From contig JAHLEH010000001.1 of NCBI GenBank assembly GCA_018883545.1, positions 248,001 through 312,000 of the forward strand: a stretch of DNA of 64,000 nt, written 5' to 3'. Source of the DNA: Marixanthotalea marina (GTDB taxonomy: Bacteria > Bacteroidota > Bacteroidia > Flavobacteriales > Flavobacteriaceae). Under the pieces are notes generated by a model that searched no databases, had not been told where the DNA came from, and was given only the letters and a program-made list of their open reading frames with translations. Below are positions 61,181 through 64,000 of this stretch, in pieces (the stretch's first letter is position 1; each line of letters begins with the position of its first letter). The position numbers were made by a program, and so were the translations under genes.

Positions 61181-61309
61181 ATGAATTATGCTGCAAATCT
61201 ACCTGAACTACCTACAAATGAAGAAAGCAAATTCAAAGAAACTTTAAGAGAGAATTTGAGGTTTTTTAAGAGTTTGTTTTACATTACCAAAAAACTGTTC
61301 ATGCTATAA
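61181..61309 (+). CDS. Possible small protein (42 residues)
   Basis: An ATG at 61181 opens 42 codons to a TAA: MNYAANLPELPTNEESKFKE, then a basic/hydrophobic helix LRFFKSLFYITKKLF. The composition is protein-like with an amphipathic C-terminus. It occupies much of the 346-bp gap between acetoacetate-CoA ligase and the ABC ATPase; the rest shows nothing clear. It overlaps the convergent ABC gene by 6 bp. No family is recognised; translation is unproven. Confidence 0.35.
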   Translation: MNYAANLPELPTNEESKFKETLRENLRFFKSLFYITKKLFML

Positions 61310-62983
61310 CCCTTTGGGAATAGCATGAATAAGTTTTTTTGTGTATTCTTTTTTTGGATGCTTGTAAATCACATCGGCATCGTCCAATTCTTCTATTTGT
61401 CCTTGGTTCATGACCAATAATTGATCGGCCATATATTTTACAACAGCTAAGTCGTGCGAAATAAAAATATAGGTAAAGCCAAAGCGTTCCTTTAAGTCAT
61501 TCAACAAGTTTAAAACTTGTGCTTGCACTGAAATATCGAGTGCCGAAACTGATTCATCGCATACAATTAGTTTTGGTTGTAATGCTACGGTTCTGGCAAT
61601 GCCAATACGTTGCCGCTGGCCTCCCGAAAATTCATGGGGGTAACGATTAAAATGTTCTTCAGATAAACCGACATTATTAAGAATTTCAATAACTTTTTCT
61701 TTTCGCTCTTTATCAGAAGCATAAAGCTTATGGATTTTCATAGGTTCCAAAATCGCTTCACCCACTGGAATTCTTGGATTTAACGACGAATAGGGATCTT
61801 GAAAAATAATTTGAATGTCTTTTCGTAAGTTTCTAGTTTCCGTTTTTGTCAGTTTGGTAATATCAACGCCTTTGTACAAAATTTTTCCAGCAGTGGCTTT
61901 ATCCAATTGTAAAATAGCATTTCCTAAGGTTGATTTTCCGCAGCCAGATTCACCAACCAATCCCAACGTTTCACCTTCATACAATTTAAAACTTACGTCG
62001 TTTACCGCTTTAAATTTTTGTGGCTTGCCTAACCAACCAGATTTAGAAATGTATTCCTTTTCTACATTGATAACCTCTAACAAAGGCGGTTTAGCATACA
62101 GTTTTTTATGCTTTTCGGCACGTTTTTCAGGAGTTACAATTTCGGTTGAGGTTGTATTGTTTAGATAATCCTGTATGGTAGGCAATTGCTTTAATCGTGT
62201 ATTTAAAGAAGGCCTTGAATTAATAAGTGCTTTGGTATAATTGTTTTGGGGATCATTAAATATTTCTTGAACCTTACCTTGCTCCACGATTTCACCTTTG
62301 TACATTACCAGAACCCGATTGGCAATTTCTGAAATCAAAGCCAAATCGTGTGTAATGAAAATGATGCTCATTTTTGTTTTGGTCTGCAATTCCTTTAATA
62401 ATTCAATGATATTTTTTTGAACGGTTACATCGAGTGCTGTGGTTGGTTCATCGGCAATTAAAATATCGGGTTTACAAGCAATAGACATGGCAATCATAAC
62501 GCGTTGTTTTTGGCCTCCTGAAATTTCATGTGGATATGCATCGAAAACACGGGTCGGATCGGGTAATTTTACTTGTTCGAATAACGCCAGGGTTTCTACC
62601 TTCACTTCTTTTTTAGAAAGATTCTCATGTTTCAACAACATTTCCTGAACCTGTTTGCCACAGGTCATGGAAGGGTTTAAGGAGCTCATGGGTTCTTGAA
62701 AAATCATCGCTATTTTTTTGCCCCGAATGGATTGAAATTCTTTGGAAGATAAGCTGGTTAAGTCTGAACTATTATATAGAATTTGCCCAGAATTTATAGT
62801 GCTTATTTTTTTTGGAAGCAACCCTAAAATGGCCAAAGAAGATACCGATTTCCCTGAGCCTGATTCGCCAACAATGCCTAATATTTCATTTTCATATAAG
62901 CTATATGAAATGTAATGGATTACTTCATTTTTGCCAAACGAGATGGACAGGTTTTCAATATTTAAAATCGGTTTATTTGCCAT
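61304..62983 (-). CDS. Dipeptide/oligopeptide-type ABC transporter ATPase with two NBDs (YejF-like)
   Basis: The 559-residue protein has two complete nucleotide-binding domains in tandem: Walker A GESGSGKS and GESGCGKS, signatures ISGGQKQR and FSGGQRQR, Walker B segments ILIADEPTTALD and LIVCDESVSALD. The N-terminal half resembles OppD/DppD and the C-terminal half OppF/DppF, as in YejF. No permease or binding-protein gene is adjacent in the window, so the transporter partner is missing here. It abuts the exonuclease gene (sharing one base). Confidence 0.92.
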   Translation of the reverse strand: MANKPILNIENLSISFGKNEVIHYISYSLYENEILGIVGESGSGKSVSSLAILGLLPKKISTINSGQILYNSSDLTSLSSKEFQSIRGKKIAMIFQEPMSSLNPSMTCGKQVQEMLLKHENLSKKEVKVETLALFEQVKLPDPTRVFDAYPHEISGGQKQRVMIAMSIACKPDILIADEPTTALDVTVQKNIIELLKELQTKTKMSIIFITHDLALISEIANRVLVMYKGEIVEQGKVQEIFNDPQNNYTKALINSRPSLNTRLKQLPTIQDYLNNTTSTEIVTPEKRAEKHKKLYAKPPLLEVINVEKEYISKSGWLGKPQKFKAVNDVSFKLYEGETLGLVGESGCGKSTLGNAILQLDKATAGKILYKGVDITKLTKTETRNLRKDIQIIFQDPYSSLNPRIPVGEAILEPMKIHKLYASDKERKEKVIEILNNVGLSEEHFNRYPHEFSGGQRQRIGIARTVALQPKLIVCDESVSALDISVQAQVLNLLNDLKERFGFTYIFISHDLAVVKYMADQLLVMNQGQIEELDDADVIYKHPKKEYTKKLIHAIPKGL

Positions 62984-63699
62984 TAAATATGTATGATTTC
63001 ATGGTCGTTTAAAATAGCGTCACCGCGTAAGCGCAAAAATATTTGAGCAACGGCCACCGTATCTTTTTCACAGTATGTAATAATTCTATCGATATCATTT
63101 TCTTCATAATACACCCTGTAAACCTCGCTGCCATCTATGTCGTCCTTAGGTGACGGAATGCCCAAAACATTGGTAAGCAATTTTAAGGAGGTATAGGTTT
63201 TGTAATCGCCAAATTTCCAAAGTTCTAAGGTATCCAAATGCGGAACTTCCCAAGGTTTTTTACCAAAAAGATTAAGTTTATAAGGAAGTTCGATGTTGTT
63301 GATTATCATTCTGCGGGCAATATATGGAAAGTCGAACTCCTTACCGTTATGGGCACAGAGCAAATGTTTTGTTTCACTGAAATGGGAAATGAGAAGGTTT
63401 TTAAAATCTTTTAAAATGGTGACTTCATCTCCATAAAAGGACGTCACCCTAAATTGTCGATTTTCTTCACTTTGAATTTTAAAATACCCCACCGAAATAC
63501 AGATTATTTTACCAAATTCGGCCCAAATACCGGCACGTTCATAGAAATCCTCGGCACTTTCGTCCTCTTTTCGTTGGTATTGCGATTTAAGTTCCCAAAG
63601 GGCTTGTTTGGTTTCATCTAGATTTGAAAAAGTGGGGAGTTCTGGAACGGTTTCTATGTCCAGGAATAATATATTTTCAAGGTTCAATTTACTAATCAT
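62983..63699 (-). CDS. Predicted 3'-5' exonuclease (PolB-like/DnaQ fold)
   Basis: The 238-residue RNase H-like protein has the exonuclease motifs LFLDIETVPELPTF (DxE), HLLCAHNGKEFDFPYIARRM and ITYCEKDTVAVAQIFLRLRGD, as in the predicted PolB 3'-5' exonuclease-like family. It should degrade nucleic acid from the 3' end in the cytoplasm. Its start overlaps the end of the serine hydrolase gene upstream by 8 bp. Confidence 0.88.
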   Translation of the reverse strand: MISKLNLENILFLDIETVPELPTFSNLDETKQALWELKSQYQRKEDESAEDFYERAGIWAEFGKIICISVGYFKIQSEENRQFRVTSFYGDEVTILKDFKNLLISHFSETKHLLCAHNGKEFDFPYIARRMIINNIELPYKLNLFGKKPWEVPHLDTLELWKFGDYKTYTSLKLLTNVLGIPSPKDDIDGSEVYRVYYEENDIDRIITYCEKDTVAVAQIFLRLRGDAILNDHEIIHI

Positions 63700-64000
63700 T
63701 TTCTAGCATTTTATAAGCTTCTTCAATATATAGGGTAATATCGTTAGTGAATCTTCCAATACCATTCTCAGGCGATTTTCTATGCCCCAAACGCACTATG
63801 ATTATATTGTCGTTTGGCTCAACAAATACGTATTGCCCTAGATGGCCTCGCATCATAAAAAAGTGTTTGTTGCCTATATCCTTTAGCCACCAACCATAAC
63901 CGTACTGTGGACTTTCCTTAAAACGTGGGGTAATGGATTTTACCACAAAGGCTGAATCTAATATCTGTTCGCTGTTCCATTTGCCATAATCTTTATAAAG
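63692..64000 (-). CDS. Serine hydrolase (beta-lactamase class C family), C-terminal part
   Basis: The frame remains open to the window edge and covers 102 codons plus stop. It reads LYKDYGKWNSEQILDSAFVVKSITPRFKESPQYGYGWWLKDIGNKHFFMMRGHLGQYVFVEPNDNIIIVRLGHRK, matching the C-terminal half of class C beta-lactamase-like hydrolases, with GHLGQ in place of the usual KTG/HxG third motif. The N-terminal SxxK part lies beyond 64000. The enzyme may be a D-aminopeptidase or esterase. It overlaps the exonuclease start by 8 bp. Confidence 0.82.
   Translation of the reverse strand, partial: LYKDYGKWNSEQILDSAFVVKSITPRFKESPQYGYGWWLKDIGNKHFFMMRGHLGQYVFVEPNDNIIIVRLGHRKSPENGIGRFTNDITLYIEEAYKMLEND

Noticed and set aside
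2..63999. CRISPR arrays, tRNA and rRNA genes, transposases, integrases and toxin-antitoxin pairs
   Set aside because: The whole window was read for regular spaced repeats, cloverleaf-like segments and typical motifs of these systems; none could be supported.

Overview
The window is chromosomal DNA from a member of the Bacteroidota, very probably the family Flavobacteriaceae and plausibly marine. Four things point there: AT-rich composition; -7 promoter boxes of the form TAnnTTTG in front of many genes; gliding/type IX secretion genes (sprE/porW-like, gldH); and many Bacteroidota-specific families (families recalled as DUF4254, DUF4292, DUF5687, DUF6341, DUF6427; a SPOR protein with an HU-like N-terminus; a RicT/PSP1 protein). 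No rRNA, tRNA, CRISPR array or insertion sequence was recognised.

Layout. (1) 1-2741: sulfate activation operon cysC(end)-cysD-cysN. A small S23/four-helix-bundle ORF is inserted between cysD and cysN, flanked by arms that can pair as an RNA stem. (2) 2790-15967: a surface-polysaccharide locus whose first ten genes mostly overlap or nearly touch. It has three sulfotransferases, a Wzx-type flippase, glycosyltransferases, two Wzy/WaaL-like membrane proteins, a hexapeptide acyltransferase, a WecA/MraY-type initiating transferase and a UDP-xylose synthase. A CapK/PaaK-like adenylate-forming enzyme lies on the other strand at the end. With the PAPS-forming operon directly upstream, the simplest reading is a sulfated, possibly xylose-containing exopolysaccharide, capsule or O-antigen. 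(3) 17346-24389: purD, two small membrane-protein families, upp, DUF4254, a heptosyltransferase-like GT9, an SMP-30-like lipoprotein and a PaaE-like reductase. (4) 24521-35930: DUF2059, a DUF5687 permease with its ABC ATPase, the SprE/PorW lipoprotein, bactofilin, then an F-type ATP synthase operon (AtpZ-like, small membrane protein, a, c, b, delta, alpha, gamma) without beta and epsilon. (5) 36047-43598: envelope and housekeeping genes (second MATE-type flippase, dut, sugar nucleotidyltransferase, TPR protein, DUF4292 lipoprotein, EnvC-like degenerate M23 protein, acyl-CoA thioesterase). (6) 43717-45561: a TPP riboswitch controlling a PnuT-type thiamine transporter and an unexpected acyl-CoA-dehydrogenase-like flavoprotein; the terminator lies inside the 3' end of the opposite SPOR gene. 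(7) 45511-53157: SPOR/HU protein, dprA, trpS, plsC, an ECF sigma factor followed by a membrane protein with an anti-sigma-like N-terminus and an outer-membrane barrel-like C-terminus, a lipoprotein and recA. (8) 53158-64000: an intergenic region with an orphan terminator and foldable sequence (possible small RNA), trhO, ricT, gldH, a class A PBP, acetoacetate-CoA ligase, a small ORF, a double-NBD peptide-type ABC ATPase, a 3'-5' exonuclease and the end of a serine hydrolase.

Most promising observations: the S23 element inside the cys operon with G-U-compatible terminal arms; the sulfation locus with an A9T9 tract at the start of its first sulfotransferase; the riboswitch-controlled flavoprotein; the apparent inner-to-outer-membrane anti-sigma/beta-barrel protein; and the orphan terminator upstream of trhO. 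All family assignments come from reading motifs; no database search was run.
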